A DNA stretch of 64,000 nt from Dama dama. Lineage: Eukaryota; Chordata; Mammalia; Artiodactyla; Cervidae. Where the stretch lies: assembly GCF_033118175.1 (NCBI RefSeq), contig NW_026870906.1, forward strand, positions 620,001 through 684,000, written 5' to 3'. A program made the translations under genes and the position numbers. Under the pieces are notes generated by a model, which was not told the origin of the DNA, did no database searches, and saw nothing but the letters and a program-made list of their open reading frames with translations. Below are positions 39,801-49,760 of this stretch, one piece after another (within the stretch, counting starts at the first letter, position 1; every line of letters begins with the position of its first letter).

Positions 39801-42800
39801 GGAGACCACAGAGAAAGACCTAGTTCTCCGCCTCATCGCGACCGGAGTCCTCACATCTTTGAAAATTCGAGAGGGCCGCGGAGATCAATGCTTCCAAAGG
39901 AGACGATGCCTGACTCCTCTTGAAAATGGATAGGAGTCCCAGGATCCCTGTGGCACGTGGAAAGGGACCCTGGGTCTCCCGCCTCACGTGGAGACGCGTC
40001 CCAATTGCCATGCCCAGACTCCAGGAGAATCCCGAGGTGTCCCTCGAACCTAGGCATGATTCCTGACATCGCTGACCTAACACGTATCTTTAAGGGCCCT
40101 CCCCGTCGTAAGTCGAGAATATACCCCAGGTTCCGGCCGCAACTCGGGAAAAACCATGAGACTTCCCCCTCGCCACGAGATGAGGCCTGATTCCCCTGCA
40201 CTGCGTGCACAGCAATTCCGTGTTCCACATCAAACCTGAAAGGAGCCTTGATTTCCTTGATGGCACTCAAGAGAAAACCCAAGATCACTGTCTCAAGTCT
40301 AGAGGGATCCCGAGGTCACTGTAACAACATAAAAGGGCTACGTGGAACCCAAATCAACTCGAGATGAGAGCTTAGTCCCTGGATTCTACTCAAGAGGAAT
40401 ACTAGCTTTCCACAAGCACCTCAAGAGGAGGCTTCTCTCATCTATATGTATGTGAGAAGGACCCTGAACTTGTGGCCTCAAGAGGAATGGACACCGAGAT
40501 GTTGTGACTCGAAGTAAGGCCGGATATCCCTGCAGTGAATTGAATGCATGCTCGTCTTACTTCTCCCAAGACGAAGGGATGTTTGGATCCCCTGTGGAGA
40601 CCCCAGAGAAAGACCTAATTCTCCGCCTCATCGCGACCGGAGGCCTCACATCCTTTGAAAACTCGAGAGGTCCGAGGAGATCAATGCTTCCAAAGGAGAC
40701 GATGCCTGACTCCTCTTGAAAATGGATAGGAGTCCCAGGATCCCTGTGGCACGTGGAAAGGGACCCTGGGTCTCCCGCCTCACGGGGAGACGCGTCCCAA
40801 TTGCCATACCAAGACTCGAGGAGAATCCCGAGGTGTCCCTCGCACCTAGGCAGGAGTCCTGACGTCACTGAACAAACACGTGTCTGGAAGGGCCGTCCCC
40901 ATCGTGACTCGAGAATATATCCCCAGGTTCCGGCCGGAACTTGAGAAAAACCTTGAGACTTCCCCTTCGCCGCGAGATGAGGCCCGATTCCCCTGCACTG
41001 CATGCAGAGCAATTCCGTGTTCCACATCAAACGTGAAAGGAGCCTTAATTTCCTTGATGGCACTCCAGAGAAAACCCAAGATCACTGTCTCAAGTCTAGA
41101 CGGATTCTGAGGTCACTGGAGCAACACGAAAGGGCTGCGTGGACCCCAAATCAACTCGAGATGAGATCTTAGTCCCTGGCTTCGACTCAAGAGGAATACC
41201 AACTTTCAACAAGCACCTCAACAGGAGGCTTCTCTCAGCTACAGGTATGTGAGAGGTACCCTGAGATTGTGGCCTCAAGTGGAATGGACACCGAGATGCT
41301 CTGACTCGAAGTAAGACCGGATATCCCTGCAGTGAATTGAATACAGGCTCGTCTTGCATCTCTCAAGACGAAGGGATGTCTGAATCCCTTGTGGAGACCA
41401 CAGAGAAAGACATAGTCCTCCGCCTCATGGCGATCGGAGGCCTCATATCCTTTGAAAACTCCAGAGGTCCGCGGAGATCAATGCTTCCACAGGAGACGAT
41501 GCCTGACTCCTCTTGAAAATGGATAGGTGTCCCAGGATCCCTGTGGCACGTGGAAAGGGACCCTGGGTCTCCCGCATCACGTGGAGACGCATCCCAATTG
41601 CCATGCCAAGACTCGAGGAGAATCCCGAGTTGTCCCTGGCACCTAGGCAGGAATCCTGACATCGCTGAACAAACACGTGTCTGGAAGGGCCCTCCCCGTC
41701 GTAAGTCGAGAATATACCCCAGGTTCCGGCCGCAACTCGAGAAAAACCATGAGACTTCCCACTCGCCGTGAGGTGAGGCCCGATTCCCCTGCACTGTGTG
41801 CAGAGCAATTCCGTGTTCCACATCAAACGAGAAGAAAACCTTGATTTCCTTGATGGCACTCCAGAGAAAACCCAAGATCACTGTCTCAAGTCTAGAGGGA
41901 TCCTGAGGTCACTGTAGCAACACGAAAGGGCTCCGTGGACCCTAAATCAACTTGAGATGAGAGCTTAGTCACTGGCTTCGACTCAAGAGGAATACCAACT
42001 TTCCACAAGCACCTCAAGAGGAGGCTTCTCTCAGCTACATGTATGTGAGAGGGACCCTGAGTTTGTGGCCTCAAGTGGAATGGACACCGAGAAGTTCTGA
42101 CTCGAAGTTAGGCCAGATATGCCTCCAGTGAATTGAATGCAGGCTCGTCTTGCATCTCCCAAGACGAAGGGATGTCTGAATCTGGTGTGGAGACCACAGA
42201 GAAAGACCTAGTTCTCCGCCTCATCGCGACCGGAATCCTCACATCTTTGAAAACTCGAGAGGGCCGCGGAGATCAATGCTTCCAAAGGAGACGATGCCTG
42301 ACTCCTCTTGAAAATGGATAGGAGTCCCAGGATCCCTGTGGCACGTGGAAAGGGACACTGGGTCTCCCGCCTCACGTGGAGACGCGTCCCAATTGCCATG
42401 CCCAGACTCCAGGAGAATCCCGAGGTGTCCCTCGAACCTAGGCATGATTCCTGACGTCGCTGACCTAACACGTATCTTTAACGGCCCTCCCCGTCGTAAG
42501 TCGAGAATATACCCCAGGTTCCGGCCGCAACTCGAGAAAAACCATGAGACTTCCCCCTTGCCACTAGATGAGGCCTGATTCCCCTGCACTGCGTGCACAG
42601 CAATTCCGTGTTCCACATCAAACCTGAAAGGAGCCTTGATTTCCTTGATGGCACTCCAGAGAAAACCCAAGATCACTGTCTCAAGTCTAGAGGGATCCCG
42701 AGGTCACTGTAACAACATAAAAGGGCTACGTGGAACCCAAATCAACTCGAGATGAGAGCTTAGTCCCTGGATTCTACTCAAGAGGAATACTAGCTTTCCA

Positions 42801-43640
42801 CAAGCACCTCAAGAGGAGGCTTCTCTCATCTATATGTATGTGAGAAGGACCCTGAACTTGTGGCCTCAAGAGGAATGGACACCGAGATGTTGTGACTCGA
42901 AGTAAGGCCGGATATCCCTGCAGTGAATTGAATGCATGCTCGTCTTACTTCTCCCAAGACGAAGGGATGTCTGGATCCCCTGTGGAGACCCCAGAGAAAG
43001 ACCTAATTCTCCGCCTCATCGCGACCGGAGGCCTCACATCCTTTGAAAACTCGAGAGGTCCGAGGAGATCAATGCTTCCAAAGGAGACGATGCCTGACTC
43101 CTCTTGAAAATGGATAGGAGTCCCAGGATCACTGTGGCACGTGGAAAGGGACCCTGGGTCTCCCGCCTCACGGGGAGACGCGTCCCAATTGCCATACCAA
43201 GACTCGAGGAGAATCCCGAGGTGTCCCTCACACCTAGGCAGGAGTCCTGACGTCACTGAACAAACACGTGTCTGGAAGGGCCGTCCCCATCGTGACTCGA
43301 GAATATATCCCCAGGTTCCAGCCGGAACTTGAGAAAAACCTTGAGACTTCCCCTTCGCCGCGAGATGAGGCCCGATTCACCTGCACTGCATGCAGATCAA
43401 TTCCGTGTTCCACATCAAACGTGAAAGGAGGCTTAATTTCCTTGATGGCACTCCAGAGAAAACCCAAGATCACTGTCTCAAGTCTAGACGGATCCTGAGG
43501 TCACTGGAGCAACACGAAAGGGCTGCGTGGACCCCAAATCAACTCGAGATGAGAGCTTAGTCCCTGGCTTCGACTCAAGAGGAATACCAACTTTCCACAA
43601 GCACCTCAAGAGGAGACTTCTCTCAGCTACAGGTATGTGA
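36900..43640. repeat. Three-monomer higher-order repeat, 2,388 bp, ~2.8 copies
   Basis: Private variants repeat at exactly 2,388 bp. 'gacctaacacgtatcttta' begins at 37,686, 40,074 and 42,462. 'gagaagtt' followed by a cctccag variant begins at 37,313, 39,701 and 42,089. 'tctatatgtatgtgagaagg' lies in the same monomer of each unit. 'ccataccaagac' with 'cgtgactcgagaatatatcc' occurs at about 38.4-38.6, 40.8-41.0 and 43.2-43.4 kb. 'aagtaagaccgg' begins at 38,921 and 41,309. Two of the three positions are nearly identical between units, while the third (around 36.9, 39.3 and 41.7 kb) is less homogeneous. The third unit is cut off where type I sequence begins at about 43.65 kb. Confidence 0.88.
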
Positions 43641-43649
43641 GAGGGACCC

Positions 43650-45840
43650 TGAGTTTGTGGCCTCAAGTGGAATGGACACCGAGATGCTCTGACTTGAAGG
43701 AAGGCCGGATATCCCTGCAATGAATTGAATGCAGGCTCGTCTTGCATCTCCCACGATGAAGGGATGTCTGAATCCCCTGTGGAGACCACAGAGAAAGACC
43801 TAGTTCTCCTCCTCATCGCGACCGGAGGCCTCACGTCCTTTGAAAACTCGAGAGGTCCGCGGAGGTCAATGCTTCCAAAGGAGACGATGCCTGACTTCTC
43901 TTGAAAATGGATAGGAGTCCCAGGATCCCTGTGGCACGTGGAAAGGGACCCTGGGTCTCCCGCCTCACGTGGAGACGCGTCCCAATGGCCATGCCAAGAC
44001 TCGAGGAGAATCCCGATGTGTTCCTCGCACCTAGGCAGGAGTCCTGACGTCGCTGAACAAAAAAGTGTCTGGAAGGGCCCTCCCCGTCGTAACTCGAGAA
44101 TATACACCAGGTTCCGGCCGCACTCGAGAAAAAACATGAGACTTCCCCCTAGCCGTGGGATGAGGCCCGATTCCCAGGCACTGCGTGCAGAGCAATTCCG
44201 TGTTCCACATCAAACATGAAAGGAGCCTTGATTTCCTTGATGGCACTCCAGAGAACACCCAAGATCACTGTCTCAAGTCTAGAGGGATCCTGAGTTCACT
44301 GTAGCAACACGAAAGGGCTACGTGGACCCCAAATCAACTCGAGATGAGAGCTTCGTCCCTGGCTTTGACTCAAGAGGAATACCCACTTTCCACAAGCACC
44401 TCAAGAGGAGGCTTCTCTCAGCTACAGGTATGTGAGAGGGACGCTGAGTTTGTGGACTCAAGTGGAAGGGACACCGAGATGCTCTGACTCGAAGGAAGGC
44501 CGGATATCCCTGCAGTGAATTGAATGCAGGCTCGTCTTGCCTCACCCACGACGAAAGGATGTCTGAATCCCCTGTGGAGACCACAGAGAAAGACCTAGTT
44601 CTCCGCCTAATCGCGACTGGAGGCCTCACGTTCTTTGAAAACTCGAGAGGTCCGCGGAGATCAATGCTTCCAAAGGAGACGATGCCTGACTCCTCTTGAA
44701 AATGGATAGGAGTCCCAGGATCCCTGTGGCACGTGGAAAGGGAACCTGGGTCTCCCGCATCACGTGGAGACGCGTCCCAATGGCCATGCCAAGACTCGAG
44801 GAGAATCCCGAGGTGTCCCTCACCCCTAGGCAGGAGTCCTGACGTCGCTGAACAAACACTTGTCTGGAAGGGCCCTCCCCGTCGGAACTCGAGAATATAC
44901 CCCAGGTTCCGGCCGCAACTCGAGAATAACCATGAGACTTCCCACTCGCTGCGAGATGAGGCCCGATTCCCCTGCACTGCGAGCAGAGCAATTCCGTGTT
45001 CCACTTCAAACATGAAAGGAGCCTTGATTTCCTTTATGGCACTCCAGAGAACACCCAAGATCACTGTCTCAAGTCTAGAGGGATCCTGAGGTCACTGTAG
45101 TAACACGAAAGGGCTTCGTGGACCCCAAATCAACCGAGATGAGAGCTTCGTCCCTGGCTTCGACTCAAGAGAAATACCCACTTTCCACAAGCGCCTCAAG
45201 AGGAGGCTTCTGTCAGCTACAGGTATGTGAGAGGCACCCTGAGTTTGTGGCCTCAAGTGGAATGGACACCGAGATGCTCTGATTCGAACGAAGGCCGATA
45301 TCCCTGCAGTGAATTGAATGCAGGCTCGTCTTGCGTCTCCCACGACGAAGGGATGTCTGAATCCCCTGTGGAGACCACAGAGAAAGACCTAGTTCTCCGC
45401 CTCATCGCGACCGGAGGCATCACGTCGTTTGAAAACTCGAGAGGTTCACGGAGATCAATGCTTCCAAAGGAGACGATGCCTGACTCCTCTTGAAAATGGA
45501 TAGGAGTCCCAGGATCCCTGTGGCACGTGGAAAGGGACCCTGGGTCTCCCGCCTCACGTGGAGACGCGTCCCAATGGCCATGCCAAGACTCGAGGAGAAT
45601 CCCGAGGTGTCCCTCGCCCCTAGGCAGGAGTCCTGACGTCGCTGAACAAACACGTGTCTGGAAGGGCCCTCCCCGTCGTAACTCGAGAATATACCCCAGG
45701 TTCCGGCCGCCACTCGAGAAAAACCATGAGAATTCCCCCTCGCCGCGAGATGAGGCCCGATTCCCCTGCAGTGCGTGCAGAGCAATTCCGTGTTCCACAT
45801 CAAACATGAAAGGAGCCTTGATTTCCTTAATATCATTCCA
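43650..45840. repeat. Type I satellite island
   Basis: Just under three monomers return to type I: 'gaaggaagg', 'ccaatggcc', 'cttcgtccc', 'aaacatgaaagg' and 'gagaacaccc'. The left edge is sharp (between about 43,620 and 43,694). The right edge lies near 45,830-45,845, where 'aaacatgaaagg' (type I) is followed by 'ccttaatatcattccagag' and 'gaaaaccc' (type II). Private variants here recur at about 54.4-54.8 kb: 'ggactcaagtggaaggg' at 44,454 and 54,787 (offset 10,333), and 'aaacacttgtctgg' near 44,855 and 54,392 (offset 9,537). Confidence 0.78.
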
Positions 45841-47145
45841 GAGAAAACCCAAGATCACTGTCTCAAGTCCAGAGGGATCCTGAGGTCACTGGAACAACAC
45901 GAAAGGGCTCCGGGGACCCCAAATCAACTCCAGATGAGAGCTTAGTCCCTGGCTTCGACTCAAGAGGAATTCCAACTTAACACAAGCACCTCAAGAGGAG
46001 GCTTCTCTCAGTTACAGGTATGTGAGAGGGACCCTGAATTTGTGGCCTCAAGTGGAATGGACACCAAGATGCTCTGACTCGAAGTAAGGCCAGATATCCC
46101 TGCAGGGAATTGAATGCAGGCTCGTCTTGCATCTCCCAAGACGAAGGGATGTCTGAATCCCCTGTGGAGACCACAGAGAAAGACCTAGTTCTCTGCCTCA
46201 TCGCGACCGGAGGCCTCACATCCTTTGAAAACTCGAGAGGTCTGCAGAGATCAATGCTTCCAAAGGAGACGATGCCTGACTCCTCTTAAAAATGGATAGG
46301 AGTCCCAGGATTCCTGTGGTACGTCGAAAAGGATCATGGGTCTCCCGCCTCACGTGGAGACGCGTCCCAATTGCCATGCCAAGACTCGAGGAGAATACCG
46401 AGTGTCCATCCCACCTAGGCAGGAGCCCTGACGTCGCTGAACAAACACGTGTCTGGAATGGACCTCCCGTCGTAACTCGAGAATATACCCCAGGTTCCGG
46501 AGGCAACTCGAGAAAAACCATGAGACTTCCCCCTTGCCGGGAGATGAGGCCTGATTCCCCTGCACTGCGTGCAGAGCAGTTCCGTGTTCCACATCAAACT
46601 TGAAAGGAGCCTTGATTTCCTTGAGGGCACTCCAGCAAAAACCCAAGATCACTGTCTCAAGTCTAGAGGGATCCTGAGGTCACTGGAGCAACACAAAAGG
46701 GCTCCGTGGACCGCAAATCAAGTCGAGATTAGAGCTTAGTCCCTGGCTTTGACTCAAGAGGAATATCAACTTTCCACAAGCACCTCAAGAGGAGGCTTCT
46801 CTCAGCTACAGGTATGTGAGAGGGACCCTGCGTTTGTGGCCTCAGGTGGAATGGACACCGAGATGCTCTGACTAGAAGTAAGGCCGGATATCCCTGCAGT
46901 GAATTGAGTGCAGGCTCGTCTTGCATCTCCCAAGACGAAGGGATGTCTGAATCCCCCGTGGAGACCACAGAGAAAGACCTAGTTCTCCTCCTCATCGCGA
47001 CCGGAGGCCTCACACACTTTGAAAACTCGAGAGGTCCGCGGAGATCAATGCTTCCAAAGGAGACGATGCCTAACTCCTCTTGAAATGGATAGGAGTCCCA
47101 GGATCCCTGTGGCACGTGGAAAGGTACCCTGGGTCTCCCGCCTCA
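45465..47145. repeat. Long-range duplication, 13-monomer offset, left copy
   Basis: This segment matches about 55,800-57,480 at a constant offset of 10,335 bp, with roughly half a dozen mismatches seen by eye over about 1.7 kb. Shared private features include 'ccttaatatcattccag', 'gaattccaacttaacac', 'ctctgcctcatcg', 'gtctgcagagatc', 'cctcttaaaaatgg', 'accgagtgtccatccc', 'ccggaggcaactcg' and the one-base deletion in 'cctcttgaaatgg'. The left limit is near 45,450-45,475, where 'gaggttcacggag' faces 'gaggccggcggag'. The right limit is near 47,147-47,164, where 'caattgcc' faces 'caatggcc'. It contains the type I to type II transition, so that block edge was duplicated with it. Confidence 0.88.
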
Positions 47146-47199
47146 CGTCGAGACGCGTCCCAATTGCCATGCCAAGACTCAAGGAGAATCCCGAGGTGT

Positions 47200-48882
47200 C
47201 CCTCGCACCTAGGCCCGAGTCCTGACGTCGCTGAACAAACACGTGTCTGGAAGGACCCTCCCCGTCGTAACTCGAGAATATACCCCAGGTTCCGGCCACA
47301 ACTCGTGAAAAACCATGAGACTTCCCCCTCGCCCCGAGATGAGGCCCGATTCCCCTGCACTGCGTGCAGAGCAATTCCGTGTTCCACATCAAACGTGAAA
47401 GGAGCCTTGATTTTCTTGATGGCACTCCAGAGAAAACCCAAGATCATTGTCTCAAGTCTAGAGTGATCCTGAGGTCATTGGAGCAACAGAAAAGGGCTCC
47501 GTGGACCCCAAATCAACTCGAGATGAGAGCTTAGTCCCTGGCTTCGACTCAAGAGGAATACCACCTTTCCACAAGCACCTGAAGAGGAGGCTTCTCTCAG
47601 CTCTGGATATGTGAGAGGGACCCTGAGTTTGTGGCCTCCAGTGGAATGGACACTGAGATGCTCTGACTCGAAGTAAGGCCGGATATCCCTGCAGTGAATT
47701 GAATGCAGACTCGCGTTGCATCTCCCAAGACGAAGGGATGTCTGAATCCCCTGTGGAGACCACAGAGAAAGACCTAGTTCTCCGCCTCATCGCGACCGGA
47801 GTCCTCACATCTTTGAAAACTCGAGAGGGCCGCGGAGATCAATGCTTCCAAAGGAGACGATGCCTGACTCCTCTTGAAATGGATAGGAGTCCCAGGATCC
47901 CATGGCACTTGGAAAGGGACCCTGGGTCTCCCGCCTCACGTGGAGACGCGTCCCTATTGCCATGCCAAGACTCAAGGAGAATCCCGAGGTGTCCCGCGCA
48001 CCTAGGCAGGAGTGCTGACGTCGCTGAACAAACACGTGTCTGGAAGGGCCCTCCCCGTAGTAACTCGAGAATATACCCCAGGTTCCGGCCGCAACTTGAG
48101 AAAAACCATGAGACATCCCCCTCGCCGCGAGATGAGGCCCGATTCCCCTGCACTGCGTGCAGAGCAATTCCGTGTTCCACATCAAACGTGAAAGGAGCCT
48201 TGATTTCCTTGTTGGCACTCCAGAGAAAACCCAAAATCACTGTCTCAAGTATAGAGGGATCCTGAGGTCACTGGAGCAAGACGAAAGGGCTCCGTGGACC
48301 CCAAATCAACTCGAGATGAGAGCTTATTCCCTGGCTTCGACTCAAGAGGAATACCAACTTTCCACAAGCACCTCAAGAGGAGGCTTCTCTCAGCTACAGG
48401 TATGTGAGAGGGACCCTGAGTTTGTGGCCTCAAGTGGAATGGACACCGAGATGCTCTGACTCGAAGTAAGGGCGGATATCCCTGCAGTGAATTGAATGCA
48501 GGCTCGTCTTGCATCTGCCAAGAAGAAGGGATGTCTGAATCCCCTGTGGAGACCACAGAGAAAGACCTAGATCTCCGCCTCATCGCGACCGGAGGCCTCA
48601 CATACTTGAAAATTCGAGAGGTCCGCGGAGATCTATGCTTCCAAAGGAGACGAAGCCTGACTCCTCTTGAAAATGGATAGGAGTCCCAGGATCTGTGTGG
48701 CACCTGGAAAGGGACCCTGGGTCTCCCGCCTACATGGCGACGCGTCCCAATTGCCATGCCAAGACTCGAGGAGAATCCCGAGTGTCCATCCCACCTAGGC
48801 AGGAGCCCTGACGTCGCTGAACAAACACGTGTCTGGAATGGACCTCCCGTCGTAACTCGAGAATATACCCCAGGTTCCGGAG
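47200..48882. repeat. Long-range duplication, 14-monomer offset, left copy
   Basis: This matches about 58,330-60,012 at an offset of 11,129-11,130 bp. Shared private variants include 'cctaggcccga', 'ccttgattttcttgatgg', 'gatcattgtctcaag', 'tctagagtgatcc', 'cagctctggatatgtg', 'gcagactcgcgttgc', 'cccatggcacttgg', 'ccttgttggcactcc', 'gtatagagggatcc', 'agcaagacgaaag', 'aagtaagggcgg' and 'catctgccaagaagaagg'. A patch near 47,793-47,845 ('gtcctcacatctttg', 'gagagggccgcgg') is absent from the right copy and matches the 37-42 kb higher-order monomer instead. It also accounts for the one-base change of offset. Confidence 0.85.
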
Positions 48883-49399
48883 GCAACTCGAGAAAAACCA
48901 TGAGACTTCCCCCTTGCCGGGAGATGAGGCCTGATTCCCCTGCACTGCGTCAGAGCAGTTCCGTGTTCCACATCAAACTTGAAAGGAGCCTTGATTTCCT
49001 TGAGGGCACTCCAGAGAAAACCCAAGATCACTGTCTCAAGTCTAGAGGGATCCTGAGGTCACTGGAGCAACACAAAAGGGCTCCGTGGACCCCAAATCAA
49101 CTCGAGATGAGAGCTTAGTCCCTGGCTTCGACTCAAGAGGAATACCAACTTTCCACAAGCACCTCAAGAGGAGGCTTCTCTCAGCTACATGTATGTGAGA
49201 GGGACCCTGAGTTTGTGGCCTCAAGTGGATTGGACACAGAGATGCTCTGACTCGAAGTAAGGCCGGATATCCCTGCAGTGAATTGAATGCAGGCTCGTCT
49301 TGCATCTCCCAAGACGAAGGAAATCTGAATCCCCTGTGGAGACCACAGAGAAAGACCTAGTTCTCCGCCTCATCGCGACTGGAGGCCTCACATCCTTTG

Positions 49400-49760
49400 A
49401 AAACACGAGAGGTCCACGGAGATCAATGCTTCCAAAGGAGACGATGCCTGACTCCTCTTGAAAATGGATAGGAGTCCCAGGATCCCTGTGGCACGTGGAA
49501 ATGGACCCTGGGTCTCCCTCCTCACGGGGAGACGCGTCCCAATTTCCATACCAAGACTCGAGGAGAATCCAGAGGTGTCCCTCGAACCTAGGCAGGAGTC
49601 CTGACGTCACTGAACAAACACGTGTCTGGAAGGACCGTCCCCATCTTGACTCGAGAATATATCCCCAGGTTCCGGCCGGAACTTGAGAAAAACCTTTAAA
49701 CTTCCCCTTCGCCGCGAGATGAGGCCCGATTCCCCTGCACTGCATGCAGAGCAATTCCGT
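49400..49760. repeat. Dispersed copy of a three-monomer HOR variant
   Basis: This part-monomer carries the private variants of one position of the 36.9-43.6 kb higher-order repeat: 'ccataccaagac', 'tgacgtcactgaac', 'tgactcgagaatatatcc', 'ccggccggaacttgag', 'gaaaaacctt' and 'ccccttcgccgcgag'. It lies eight monomers from the nearest copy (49495 against 43141). Its flanking monomers lack these variants, so it was moved as a piece by exchange or conversion. It has extra private substitutions ('caatttccatacc', 'cctttaaacttcc'), so it is somewhat older than the copies inside the repeat. Confidence 0.8.

Larger units (their letters stand above)
26300..43650. repeat. Type II satellite block, central
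   Basis: About 22 monomers carry the linked variants 'cccaattgcc', 'gagcttagtccc', 'ataccaactttcc', 'cgaagtaaggccgg', 'cctcacatcc', 'aaacgtgaaagg', 'cagagaaaaccc' and 'cactggagcaac'. The changes are spread over the whole 796 bp and occur together, which marks a subfamily rather than random mutation. The left half (26.3-36.8 kb) shows no clear higher-order order. The right part (from about 36.9 kb) is a three-monomer higher-order repeat. The left edge is gradual over about 300-500 bp. The right edge is abrupt: type II up to about 43,620 and type I from about 43,694 ('gacttgaaggaagg'). Confidence 0.82.
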
